This document shows, piece by piece, positions 11,601 to 24,609 of a stretch of 64,000 nucleotides of DNA (the stretch's first letter is position 1; the number at the start of each line of letters is the position of its first letter). This DNA comes from an uncultured bacterium (GTDB taxonomy: Bacteria; Patescibacteriota; Gracilibacteria; Absconditabacterales; Absconditicoccaceae). The position numbers and the translations under genes are program-made. The stretch lies in the NCBI GenBank assembly GCA_947169045.1, contig CAMVOC010000003.1:28823-92822 (forward strand), read 5' to 3'. The notes below the pieces were generated by a model. It saw only the letters and a program-made list of their open reading frames with translations, had not been told where the DNA came from and did not search any database.

Positions 11601-14600
11601 GGACATTATTGATTCTGATGCATATAAACTTGCTGTAGATGCGAGATATTTGGATGTTTCTACGCAAGAACAGCTTGAGAGCTTGATCACTTCAGTTGGT
11701 GAAGTGTATACTCCAAATAGAAATGCTTCTGCGTATTTCTTTACTAATTTCTTTCATATTGTTCCTCAGAATCAGGCGTTAAAAAAGGCTGCAGCTACTT
11801 GACCTGTTGCTAAAAACTTGCATCAAGAGGCTTTAGACCTTTTTGATGCTACTTTTGAGTCTAGAGAAAAAGATGAACCGTTGAAAATTCCATGACTTAA
11901 TCTTTTAACTCTTGATCGTCCTGTGGATTCTCCGAGATATGTTACGTTTCAGTCAATTGGGAAAACAGAAATAAAGCTGATTTATCCTGATCTTTATAAA
12001 GTGCCAGTGTTTAAGATCTCTGGTGATACGCAACAATTAAAAACTATTCCTGAAATTACATCGGCTTTGGAAATGTATTTCCGTGCGAAAATTGCGGAAT
12101 ATAATGATTCTTTAAGAAAAGTTGTTCCAACTACTGACACCCCAGAAAAGTATCAGCAATTACGAACTTTAGGATTCACGGGAGCAACTCCAATCAATCG
12201 TTCTTATCAGAATTTTTTTACTTATGATGATTTATTGCAGGCGATAGGTGGAGAAAAGCAATTGCAAGTGATTGCTGAATTATTGTATTATCAGAATCTT
12301 ACTAATCTTGAGAAATCTTCTTCAAATAATGTGCTAGAGGATCTTAATTTGATTAAGAAGACTTTTAATATTAATAATAAAATTTCCTATGTGCTACAGG
12401 AATATTTGGTACATGGAAATCAAAAAGATGCTTTGCTTATTCCTAATTATCAAAAGACTGGATATGAAGTAGCATATATTAATTCGGATGGAGATGATTA
12501 TTTACAAACGGTTGATACTCCGGATTTTATTTCTGCTACTCAGGCGAGGCAAGAACTCTTTGATGGTGTTAATGCTACGTCTACGGAGGAAGATGATTTT
12601 TTTGGGGCATTGGAGGATAGTTGTGGTATTCCTGAAGATGGTGCGGTTATGATTTTTGAATATTCAGGAGGGACTTTGACTTCTCCTCGATGGGATGCAT
12701 TTAAGTGTTGGCTCTATGGGACGGGAACGCTTTCTGACCCTCAAGATCCTGGAGTGTTGCGTACTCCGCTAAAAATTAGATTGAATAATGCTGAAGCGCT
12801 TTGACCACGGTTGGATGATTTGAGTATGAGTGGTGCTTTTGATTATCTTCTGCGTGAAAGTGGAGTAGAACGTTGGTTAGATGAAATAAAAGATTTTGGA
12901 AGTGAATGGGTAGATTATGCTAAAAATGTCCGAATTGATACTGGAGTGGATGTTGTGACCACTAAAACATTGCAAGAAGTTGCCAATCAGAAACAGATTT
13001 CTTCTAATCTTCAACTGGCAAAATTGTATGGAGATGTAAAAGTGTATGTAGATCCTCTTAGTTTGCGTGTTGATGATTTAAAGCCTCAGACCTTGGATAT
13101 TACTGCAGTTGCGTCAGCTGGTGATGTGTTTTTCAGGATTTATGGAACGGGAGATGCCTGTTTGCAAGCGGATGGAATTGACTTGTGTACTCAGCAGATT
13201 GAAAAACAATTTGATCCTGTTAAAGATCCTCAGAGCATATCGCTTACTTCTACAGCAGGGAAATCTGGACGCTTTTTGGTCAGTGTGGATATTTGTTTGC
13301 CTGGAGGAGAAAAATGTGTGACAAAATCACATACTGTTACGGTACAACCTGGTATGGTAGATCGTTTTGAATTGAAGAGAGATTCGACTACTTCTGTGAA
13401 ATGAATGTATACAAAGATGCAATTGACGGCTTTTGATGCAAAGGATAATCTTATTGATTGGTCGCTTGTCCCTTATGAATTAAAGGCGACAGAATGACAA
13501 ATTTTATATGATGGAGTACTGAGTTCTTCTCACACATTTAATAGATTTAATAATCAGACGTTTTATTATCGTGCATTTTTGACGGGAACAGCTTCTTCTA
13601 CAACGATAGAGATTCTTCCTAATAATGAGACAGAACAGCTCAAGAATACTACTTATGAACAAAAGCTTGTTACGGGGACCCCTGTGGTAAGTGTTGATAG
13701 AAAGAAAATTGCGTTGTATGAAACAGGTTCTGAACAAATTAACATCTTACTTACGAATGATGCTACAGCTTCCTTTAGGAAAAATGTTATTTTGCAGATT
13801 CAAGATGCTCAGGGGCATGTTGTTGGCGTAGATAGTGATGTACGTATTCGTTCTGCTCAACAGCTTTTGCGTGTCGGAAATCAGTTTTCTGATGGAAGTT
13901 TTTCAAGCACTACAGTATTCCGTCTTTCTAAAGGTCTGCTTTCTTTTTCTCTTGATTCTCTTAAACAGGCGGGGGAAGATCTTGTGATTATTGAAATTCC
14001 TGGGTTAGATCCTATTTATCTTACTGTTTTAGTTCAGGCGGCCCCTGCTTTTAAAGTATCTACGGTATTCCCTGTTGAGAAAATGCAGGTTGGAGAACAA
14101 TTGACAGGGTTCCTTACGATTACGGATCTTTGGGGAAATCTCGTGTCTTCAGCGACCAATATTCAGTTAACTATTACAAAAAATTTGCAGGTTGGCTCTG
14201 TCGCCCAGCAAACGAGGATTTTGATGATTACGGGATCGAAGGAAATTTCTGTAAGAGGTACTGAAGCGGGTATTGGATATTTGATGGGACAAGTGATGAG
14301 TAATCCTGATGCAAGGCCAGATTATGTACGTATTACGGTGAGTGATGCTTTGTTGCCACAGACAGGACTTAATGTTATGTATCTTAATTATTTTGGTAGT
14401 GATTGGTGAAATCAGCGATGATATTTTTCTCATAATTATAAACAAGTAGAAAAGTTGGCTACTCATTCTGAAAAATTGATTACTACGACGACACAATTGG
14501 TGGATGAAGAGAATATTAGGCAAATGGTTTGGTGAATTTCTCCGGAATGATTTATTTTAAATGCAGGAGGATTACAAACTTTTCTTACAATTGACGGAAA

Positions 14601-17600
14601 TCAGCTTTCTTTCTCTATTGGATCAGTAGCTGAAGGACAGTTGATAGTACAGAATTTGCAAAGGATGAAAGTTAATTCTGAAAGAGATGCAGTTGCTAGG
14701 ATTCAAGCTGGACGTTTACATGCTACAAATGTGCTATTTTATGTTTTAGATGATACGGAAGATCGTTTACCAAGGAATGTATCTTTGCAATTATCCAGTT
14801 CAGCTTTAGGTTGACGCTACCAAATTTGGAATTTAGTGGATGGAGATATATCTTATGGAACGGCGATTCTCTGGCTTCCAAATTTTACTTTCTCGAAGGA
14901 TGCTTTTCAGGTGAAAGATGCTAATTATTTGGTTGCATCAACTTTTTCTTGTGGTTCTACGGATGCTCAAACTACGATAGGAATCTTTGATATGAGGACT
15001 ACATTGAGTTTGGATGCAGGTTTCCTTTCTTTGCAAGATAGTGATCAGAGAGATGAATATATTGGATTTAGGGGAGGTTTTAAAAATATTTCTCTTTATG
15101 CGGAAGGGGAAAGTGTCGGAGAAGCAACGAAAAAATTCTGATCAGAACTTTTGATTAATCTGGGGGATCCTTTGTTACGTACTCGTGATAAAAATCCTGA
15201 TTTATACGGTACTACTTATGATGGAGGACTTTGACAAGCGGTATTTACTGATCCAGATAAAACGATTTTGCAGTCTCATCCTATTGATTTTAATAATGAT
15301 GGATTGAAGGATTTAGTGGTGGTGTATACGGATGGGACAGTGAGACTTTTGAAAAATTATGGAAAGCCTGTATCTGGAGGGCAAAGTCCTTATCAAGATT
15401 TGGAGACCTTATTACTGGTTGCAGACCATATTGATGAAGTATTTGTGGGAGATGTAGATGGAAATGAGTATGAAGATTTGCTGTTTAGGCTTCAAAATGG
15501 TGAAATTCGTGTGTATCTCAATACGTGAGGTAAATTTGCTATTGATGGGCAATTAGTGTGTTTGAATATCAATGTGCAGGATGGACAGCAACAGCCTAAT
15601 CCTTCGGATATCTCACGTATTCAACAGATCTTTTTTGAGGATATGGATCATGATGGAGCGCTGGATATTATTACCAATGACGCAAGGTGATTTGTAAAGA
15701 TTTTTTATGGTGGAAAAACTCAGGGACAGGCAAATTATTTGAGTAGGGAATCTACTCATTGTGATGATGGGCGATATGATAGACAAAAAAATACAACGCT
15801 GACGGTTGCAAGGTTTGGATTGACGTTGGATGAGCGTTTAAAAGTCGTTGATAATAGTATGGTAACCTGGGAAGGATTGGATGTTTCTTCACTGAATCCT
15901 GCAGAGAGTGTGGAAATTGATGAGAATTTGCAAAAAGAAATTGATGCCAAAATGCAGGAAATGGAGCAACAACCTTGAGAATCTGATGATGATTTTGCTG
16001 AAAGAATGGAGAATTTTCAGGCTGAAGAATTACAATCTCATCTTCAAGATATTATTAATGAATATGCTGGTAAAGATCAGATGCTTGGTGCCGTATCGGA
16101 AGTTGTTGGAAAATATCAAGAGTTGACTACAGATACTCTTAATGGAACTTCACAAAAACAGAATGTGCGAGTCCCTATTAGTTATTTGGAAGAGGAAGAG
16201 TGAGACGCTGTGCAAGTGTATAAAACGTATAAGAATCTTAGTGGGGACATTTTGGAACCGTGAGATGTTGTGCAGGTGACGGTGCATTTAACTGCGTTGA
16301 AATCATTTCATGGAGCCTTTGGAGATAAGATTCAGTGACCGCGAAAGTATACAACTACTGCTTGAGGCTATCTTTCGTCTTTAGTGTCTGATTTGCGTTT
16401 CTTTACGAGTAATGGCGGTGGTGCTATTCATAAAAATGGTATTTATGTCGTTGGTAATAATAATGGATTGGTCCTTCATGGGAAAGATCAGAATTTTACT
16501 TATATTTTGGATAATATTGTTTTACATCCAGGGGAGACTCTTGAATATTCTTATCAGTTGATTTATAGAGAGATACCGCTTCAACATATTACTCTTGAAG
16601 ATGTCGAAGGATCAGATTATGACTTGGCTTTTCAAAAAGATGAGCTTTTGGATATTAAAATTCAGCCTGAGGATGGATGTCTGCGTAAGATGAGGCTTTG
16701 GGTAAATGATCATAGGAAAGCAAATAGATCTTATACAAGATATGATGTTGATTTACAAAAATATGTAGATGAGACTGTGGATATCTTGCAAAAAACAACT
16801 GATGAAAATACCGCAAGTTTGTTGTCTGGACTTACTACTATAGATGATTTAGAAGAGATTGCGAATGAACAGCCTCTTCTTAAGTCTTTGCTTAGAGCAA
16901 TAGGAGATTCATTTACGGAGGGAACGATGTTGAGTATCGATCTGAGTCTTTTTGAGGATACGATGCAAAGCGTTGAAGAAACTTTGAATGAAGTTGCAGA
17001 AGGACTTTGTAATGGATTTACTTTTTGAATTTCGAATCCATGTAAATGACTTCCTGTGCCATTTAATCAGGCTTTTTTGGCTCCTGGAAAGTATCATATT
17101 TTGGGATGCTATGATGTGGATGCATTAACGGAGATTTTATGAGGAGGAGTTCCGATATTTCATTATCCTGGAACTAGCTTTGTACTTGAACTTCCTATTC
17201 CTTTCTGAAAAAAGTGACCTTGAGATGAGTTTGTATGGATAAAGGGTGGAGTTTATCCTTCTATGTTTAGAATTTATGTTGCTCCTACGTTGACTGCACA
17301 GTTAGGAATTGCAATGTGTTTTTGACCATATTCGGTCTGAAATAATATTCCTTCTCCTTTTGCTGATTTGGGAGGAAATTGTATTGTTACTTCTATGCCA
17401 AATCCTCTTTGTAAATCTACAACTTCTAATCCTACAGAGACAGTAACGTCTCCTACTAAAGATTTGGGAAATGTAAGTTGTACTCCATCTCAGAGAGGAT
17501 CTGTTGTAACCAAAGTTGGCTTTGGAAGTAGCCCTTTGCGTGATACTATGACGAATGGAGCTTGAGATGAGGCAAATTTCTTATCGGATGGTTTTGGTTT

Positions 17601-20600
17601 TGTTATTTATGATATTGATACGGTAGCAGTTCCTGATAGTGTAGGTCAAGAGCCTTTCCCTAACACTTCCATCAATATTGATGGAGTAAAAATACAAGCT
17701 GATACTACTCAACGTAATACTCCAAAACAATGACGATTTGCAACACAATGGCAGGGAATTAGGAGAATATTGATTGATAAATTTATAGATCCTCAAATTA
17801 GATATCTGGCAAATAACTTGACGAAGATGCATTTGGAAATTAAGCGACCAGATATCAATGGTATTATCAATGATTTGGGTAATATTAGGATGTTAAATAC
17901 ACAGAGTGTTTTAGGAGGAATCGGTCAAATTAAGAATTTGTTTAATGCTAAATGAGGACAAACATTTGTGAATGATTTGGGTAGTGCTATTTCATTTAAT
18001 GATATTTCTAGACAGCAATCTTGGCTTTCTCAGGCTACGGACTATGTTAATGATCAGCTTTTGTCTAATCCTTTTGAGGAATTAGCGGCAATGTTTAATG
18101 CTACGAATATTATTAATGTAAGTACTCGTCAAGTTTCTGTGAAAGTACCATTGATTTATGTTGAAGATATTAATGCATACGAGCTTTATCTTCGTCAGTG
18201 GATTGATGTGAATGGGAAAATTATCGCAGATTGGATTGCTATGGCGGATACATTGACGAATTTGTGCTTGAATGAGAGGAGAGAAGCACAATGTGATGCT
18301 GATATGGAGCAAAAAATTAATGAAATTATGAGTTTTACGCAGAGATATGATGAACTTCTTAATCAAGTTAATCAAAATATTCTCACGTTACAAGAATATA
18401 GAATGTTCCCTTTCCAGCTGTATGAACGAGTACATGCGATTGATAGATATACTGCGGAAGTAACAGCGATTTTGAATAATACGTTTGGTTATGTAGCAAT
18501 GTGGATGACAAAGAATGCTACAAGATTTTCGAGTTATATTGATACCATTGTTTTGACGATGAATATTATCAAAACTTATCAAGTTTTGGTTGATTTTTCT
18601 GTGAATTGGTCGACTAGGTGCGGAACTTGTACTAATGATACCTATGATCAATATATGTGTAAACTTTCTTTTCTGTGTGATGGAGTAGATTTGCCGATTA
18701 TTCAAATTCCGAGTTTTAAACTTCCAAATTTGATTTTTGATCTTTCACAAGTCAATTTGAAATTAGATGTGTTGCTGCCAATTTTTAACCTTCAACCTGT
18801 GAAAATTGAATTACCAAATCTACCAAATCTTCCGACTCCTCCTGCTCTTACGTTGGATATGGATTTTCTGAACCTCTTTCCTCAGTTGAATTTGCCAACG
18901 ATTCCTCAACTTCCTACTCCACCAACATTGCCTGATTTGCCTTCATTTATTCCTAATGTTGAATTGGCATTACCTGTTTTACCTCCAGCTCCAGAGTTAC
19001 CAAAGATCCCTACGACGTTAGAGACTACGCTGAATTTTTTGGAGACAATTGGTTCTATTTATTGTCGAATTAAACATGGTATTGGATTTGTAGCAGAAAG
19101 TGCAGTAAAATCGAAGATTGAACAGCTTACTCAAAGGACGTATCGTGTGTGATATATTGATGATATGCTTAATCTTTTGAGTTTTAGGAATGATCCACCT
19201 GAATTGCAAGGCTTTGATTATGAAGTTTCTACTCAACTTAATTTGGAGTTTAATTTTGAGTTAATTTTTAACTTTTTGGATACCTTTATCCAGGAGATTA
19301 ACGATTGGTCTACCAGTGCTATTAAAGATATTGAAGACCTTAATACTGATTTGAGAGAATGGTGAAAGTCGGCTCAAGCATCTGGCGCTACTCTTCAACA
19401 GAAAGTAGATGATGCACCTGCGAATCTTCTTAGTTTATCAACGCCTGCAGATCAATTGGAATATGTAGATTATCAAGAGGCGAAAGAAAGATTTGATCAA
19501 GCTTTGACGTCATTTAAACATGCAACAGAAGAAAATTCTGAATTCCAAAAACGTTTAGTTGCTCTTGAAAATGAGGTTCATACTCCTGCTCAGGTTTCTC
19601 CTAATCAGGATCAGTTATCTCAGATACAGGGACAGGTTTTGGAAGTTGTTGCTTCTTCTCAAGATGTTCTTAAAAAACAATCTCAGCTTCTTGCTAATGC
19701 AAGTGATGATGAAGTGTGGGATGCTTATGAATGAATGTTGGCGAAGTTACAGGCTTCTTCGTCTTCTGAAGCTCTTGCTTGATCTGGAGAGAATCCTGAT
19801 GTTGAAGAAAATCTTGCGTTTAATTTCAGCTTTTTCTCTGTTGATACTTGATTGCAAACTCAACTTAAACAGTATGAACATCCGTATAAAATCATTTTGG
19901 ATAATAGAGTAGGTATTATGAGTGGATTTATTGGTGCATTGGAAACTCATACTGCAGAGGAATTTGGTATGACGGAAAAAATGTATCAAAATACGAAACA
20001 GTCTTTCTCTCGTGCGCAACAGCAACTTCTTGGATTTTATCAGAAATTTACGCCAACTCAGCAAACTGTTTTGACAAAGAGTTCTTCAGAATCGGCTACT
20101 TTCTCTAAGACGTTAACGACACAGCTTGGAGATAATACTTCTCCTTCGTTAACTCAAAGCTTGCAGGTAAATGCCAATGAATACGTAGGTGGAGTGCTTG
20201 TAAGAAATTCTTTAGGATCTTTTACTAATGCGTTGTATTCGTCTTATAATACGAAGAAAGTGCAGGATTCGTTCTTTTTGGAGGATGTAAATAACGATGC
20301 GTCTGAAGATATTATTATGCGAGATACTCATAGTGTGTATATTAAATATGGTAATCAAAATGCTAGATATTTATGAGGAAATCCTACTACTGATACTAAA
20401 TTTTATTTGGCAAGTACTATTTCTTCTCTTTCTCATCAGCCAACACGAATTACTTTCGATTCGGCTACAATCTTAAAAATTTCTGATTATCATGAAGAAG
20501 TGAAAAACTTTGCTATGCATGGTCAGAGTTTTGATGATATTTCGTTCTCTTTTAGGAGAAATGTAGAGGATACGGTCGCAGGATATCTGATAAAATTTAC

Positions 20601-21981
20601 AGAGAGAGTAGATTATGCTCCAGAAAAAGAGGATCAGAAGACTCCAAGTTTGATCAGTGCTTATGTATTGGTACTGCCTCAGAATACTTCTTTGGATGAG
20701 CTTCAGCTTTCTCTTCCTTCTTTACCTCTTATTAAAAATGTTGAGGAGGAGGTACAGGATTGGAGGACTCCAGAATTGAAAAAAGCTACAAAAGACAGAT
20801 TGATTCATGAGGTTGTGTATTATGATACTACGCTTCCTTCTACGACGGTGGTAGTGCAACAGATTGAGAGGAATTGGCAATATGCAAAGATTGCAACACT
20901 TAGAAAAGATGGGGCTGGAGTATTGAAAATTGCGTCTCCTTGGTCTCATCAGGTTGTTGCTGGAAGACAAATTTTGGCGGATGATCAAGGACCTGAGATT
21001 AAAGCTTTATTGATGAGGCCTCTTACTTTTGAAACTGTTAGTTCTGGAACTATTTTAAATGGTTTTGTCGGTACTAATTATACTCTTATGATACAGTGAA
21101 TAGATACTGTTGCGTTAGCTGATTTGCAGGTGTCTCAAAATGGAGTCGTTCTTGGGGAACTTACGGGTATTAACAAACCTACAGCTACTATTCCTATTCC
21201 GAAGCTGTTTTTTACGGGGACGCAACAACAACTTTATGATGTTATAGCGAGAGATCATGCTTGAAACGAGACAAAAAAGACAATAAAGCTGAATATCGAT
21301 GTGCCGGAAGTCACTATCACATCAGTAGAAAAAATCAGCGATACGTTAGCTCGCATTGTTGCTGAACTTTCGCAAGATATTGATCAGGGTTTTGTTTCTT
21401 TTCAAAAAAATAGAAATGATACATGGACGAATATGATGACTGACAATGGGGAGAAAGATTTCGTATTAGCTCCGAAGAAAACTGTTATTGTTGGTGAGAC
21501 TTATACTCTTGATAATTCGATTGGAATGTATGATAACAATAAACAATTGATTGCTAAACTTGATCCGGAAACTGGGAAAATTACGATTCAACCTGAATAT
21601 CAAAAGACAGTTTCCCTTGCTGTTGCAACACAGAACAATCATCCAGTAGTTCAGGTTGTCAGGGGGAATACGGTACTTTTTGTTGTGAATTTTGAGCCGT
21701 TGGAATTGGTAAATATTACGGTACCTGCTTCTGCTTATAAAGTAAGTGTGATTGATAATGCAGATTTTTGATCTTTTGTTGGAGGTAAGGCAGTATCTCG
21801 TAATGGAGATTTGATTTTACAGGTGTCTCCTAGTGGAAACATTCTTATTCCGAGCAATAAAAAACTTACGGGAAGTTATCAGTACAATGAAGAACATAAA
21901 ACCGTGGTGTACTCTTTGAGGGAAAGTGCCTTATCCGCTGAGGTTATTCAAGTAGAAATTAAGATTCAGCCTTTTAATTAA
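8680..21981 (+). CDS. Giant secreted/surface protein (4,433 aa) with FG-GAP/VCBS-like repeats and a Pro-rich PNLP segment
   Basis: Gaps between the 20 collinear track ORFs were read codon by codon: only TGA interrupts (about 50), no TAA/TAG until TAA at 21979-21981. N-terminal signal/anchor MHKGKKKLVFLTLSVYCAGLLL; DFNNDGLKDLVVVYTDGTVRLL-type repeats. Confidence 0.9.
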
Positions 21982-21996
21982 TGTGTTTATTTTTTG

Positions 21997-22875
21997 ATGA
22001 GAATTGATGCTTGGCTTACTCAACAATATCCTTATTCTAGAGCGTTTTTTCAACATATTTTAGAGAGGGGAGGAGTGAAAGTTGATGGGAAAGTGGTTAA
22101 AAAGTCTTATCAGGTTGCTGATGACTTGCAAAAATCTCAGGTAGAAATTGATAATTTAGAGCGTTATCTTTCTCCGATCATTTTGGAAGAAGCTCCGAAG
22201 ATTGATTTGCCAGTGGTGCTGGAAAAAGAGGATTTTCTCGTGATTAATAAGCCAAAGTGAGTGCTCTCTCATCCTAATTCGGTGTGGGATGTTAGTCAGC
22301 CTTCTGTTGTCTGATTTTTATACCATCGTTATAAAGGATTGCCGAGTTATGGGAATTTTATCAGAGCTGGATTGGTACATCGTTTGGATAAAGATACAGA
22401 TGGTTTAATGATTATTGCGAAAACTGAGAGAGGATTGGCTCACTTTAAGCAACTTTTTTCTGAAAAGTCGGAATCTGAGACTTTAGAACAAAAAATGCAG
22501 GTGAAATTACAGAAATTTTATCGTGTGAAATGCGAAATTTTACCAGCAGGAAAGAGGTTTTTAGAAGAGGTAAAAAAAAGCTGATTACCGTTTGTTATCG
22601 ATGAAATTGTCCGTGCAAAAGTGCCAAATGCAGTTGCGAAAAGAGGTATTACGATGATTGAGTCTTTTGCATTTTTAGATGAAACTACGTTAGAGGTGTT
22701 TCTTCAGCTTTTAACTGGTCGTACGCATCAGATTAGATATCATTTGTCTCACCATGGCTTGCCGATTATTGGGGATTATTTGTATGGAAAACCGTCGTCA
22801 AAGGGAATGCAATTAACTGCATGGAAATTGGTTTTTGAGGATTTAGATGGGAAAGAAATTACGCTTACTTGTTAA
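21997..22875 (+). CDS. RluA-family pseudouridine synthase
   Basis: VINKPK[G]VLSHPN, AGLVHRLDKDTDGLMIIAKT, LLTGRTHQIRYHLSHHGLPIIGDYLYG. Confidence 0.9.
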
Positions 22876-22932
22876 TTTTTTTTGATTTTCTTGTTGAGAA
22901 CTGGAAAATCGGAGATTCACAAGAAAAATCTC

Positions 22933-22960
22933 TTGACTTTTTTAAAATTTCAATTATAAT
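22933..22960 (+). promoter_or_regulatory. Promoter-like TTGACT-N16-TATAAT pointing antisense into ychF
   Basis: TTGACT 22933-22938, TATAAT 22955-22960. Confidence 0.35.
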
Positions 22961-22971
22961 TACAGTTTATA

Positions 22972-24072
22972 TTACACGTTAAACTTAAAAATCATTACGT
23001 CTCCATCTTTGACTATATAACTTTTCCCTTCTTGTCTGAGGAGACCCTTTTCTCTTGCTTTTGCTCGACTTCCTGCTGCGATAAGGTCGTCATAACTTAC
23101 GACGTCTGCTTTGATAAACCCTCTTTCAAAATCTGAGTGAATAGCTCCTGCTGCTTGGGGAGCTGTGGAATTTAATGGGATTGTTCGTGCTTTGGACTCT
23201 TTTTCTCCTGTGGTGAAATAGTACATCAGACCTAGAGTGTTGAAGGCTAGGAGAATTGCATCGTCGAGCGTTGGGATTTTATGGTTTTCGATTTCTAATA
23301 ACTCAGCTAGAAAATTGATTTTTTCTGGGGTAGTCATTGACATCATTTCTTCTTCAATTTTTACGCAGATGATGGCTACGGGAGCGTTGAGTTTTTGTTC
23401 AAATTCAGTTTTTAATGCTTCACTATTTTTGATGTCTTCTTGGGCAATATTGAGAGCGTAGATAATAGGCTTGAGCGTGAGGAAATTGTATGATTTCACT
23501 AATTTTATTTCTTCAGGTGAGAGTTGTAGTGTGTTTGCTAATTTTCCCTCCATGAGTGTGGCATGGATGCGTTCGAGGATTTCGACCAGCTTTTTATCTT
23601 CTTTTGATCCATTTCCTGCTTTAGCTTTTTTTTGGAGGTATGGCAATGTTCTATCGATATGCTCGAGATCGGCAAAAATTAGTTCGGTATTGATAATTTC
23701 TACATCTCTGAGTGGGTCGATTTCTCCCTCTGTGTGGACGATGTCAGGATCTTGGAAATATCTTAATACCTGGAAAATCACGTCAGTTTCGCGAATATTG
23801 GAAAGAAATTTGTTTCCTAGTCCTTCGCCTTTGCTAGCACCTCTTACGAGACCTGCAATATCTACGAATTCTATCGTTGCGTAGACGGTTTTTTTGGATT
23901 GAGAAAGCTCTGCAAGTTTAGTTAAGCGTTCGTCTTTCACTTCTACAATTCCGATGTTTGGATCGATGGTGCAAAACGGGAAATTCGCAGCTGGAGCAGC
24001 ATATGACTTGGTGAGAGCATTGAAGAGAGTGGATTTCCCGACATTAGGAAGTCCGACAATTCCGATTTTCAT
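22972..24072 (-). CDS. ychF: Obg-family ATPase YchF
   Basis: MKIGIVGLPNVGKSTLFNALTKSYAAPAANFPFCTIDPNIGIV; contains no TGA. Confidence 0.95.
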   Translation of the reverse strand: MKIGIVGLPNVGKSTLFNALTKSYAAPAANFPFCTIDPNIGIVEVKDERLTKLAELSQSKKTVYATIEFVDIAGLVRGASKGEGLGNKFLSNIRETDVIFQVLRYFQDPDIVHTEGEIDPLRDVEIINTELIFADLEHIDRTLPYLQKKAKAGNGSKEDKKLVEILERIHATLMEGKLANTLQLSPEEIKLVKSYNFLTLKPIIYALNIAQEDIKNSEALKTEFEQKLNAPVAIICVKIEEEMMSMTTPEKINFLAELLEIENHKIPTLDDAILLAFNTLGLMYYFTTGEKESKARTIPLNSTAPQAAGAIHSDFERGFIKADVVSYDDLIAAGSRAKAREKGLLRQEGKSYIVKDGDVMIFKFNV

Positions 24073-24180
24073 ATGAAATTCTAAGGAAAAGAATAAAAAT
24101 TCTCGATGTTCGTTAAAAACTAGCTTGCAGTTTATGCTTTTTTTTGTATAGTTCAAGAGTTTTTATTTTACGAGGGTGGT

Positions 24181-24609
24181 ATGTTCTCTATAAGTGCTTT
24201 TTTATCTGAGTGGTGATCCAAGGTGAAATATGGTTTATTTCTGCTTTTTATTGTTCTTTGTGTGCTGGTAATCAATACGTATGTGAACTATTCAACGATC
24301 CTTGAAACTATCGATACGGTGTCTCATAAGACCGATCTTGTGCAAAATGAAATGGATTATTCTAAATATTTTCAGTTGAGATATCTGGCTTCTGAATATG
24401 GACATCTTTTTTTGGCTCATGATAATAATATTGTTTTTCGAGGTGAAGTGGTTATTGGATTTAAAAATACTCAGGATTTGGAGCGTACGTTGCAAGATCC
24501 TTTAGTTCATCGCATCCCTGATCGTTCACAAACTCAAGAATTAGAAAAAGTTAAGCTGACTCCTCAGGAAGGTTGGAAATTGTTTTTGCAGGAGAAACTT
24601 GATATTTAA
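24181..24609 (+). CDS. Small membrane protein, possibly FtsB/DivIC-like
   Basis: MFSISAFLSEW[G]SKVKYGLFLLFIVLCVLVINTYVNYSTI...; one TM plus helical region. Confidence 0.55.

Noticed and set aside
13504-13737. Minus-strand ORFs inside the giant gene (for example 13504, 14167, 18082, 18388, 19747, 20722)
   Set aside because: Antisense shadows of AT-rich coding sequence; composition and lack of motifs suggest no coding.
8680-21981. A phage or transposon as explanation for the large non-housekeeping block
   Set aside because: No integrase, transposase, terminal repeats or structural phage genes; one continuous frame with housekeeping genes on both sides.
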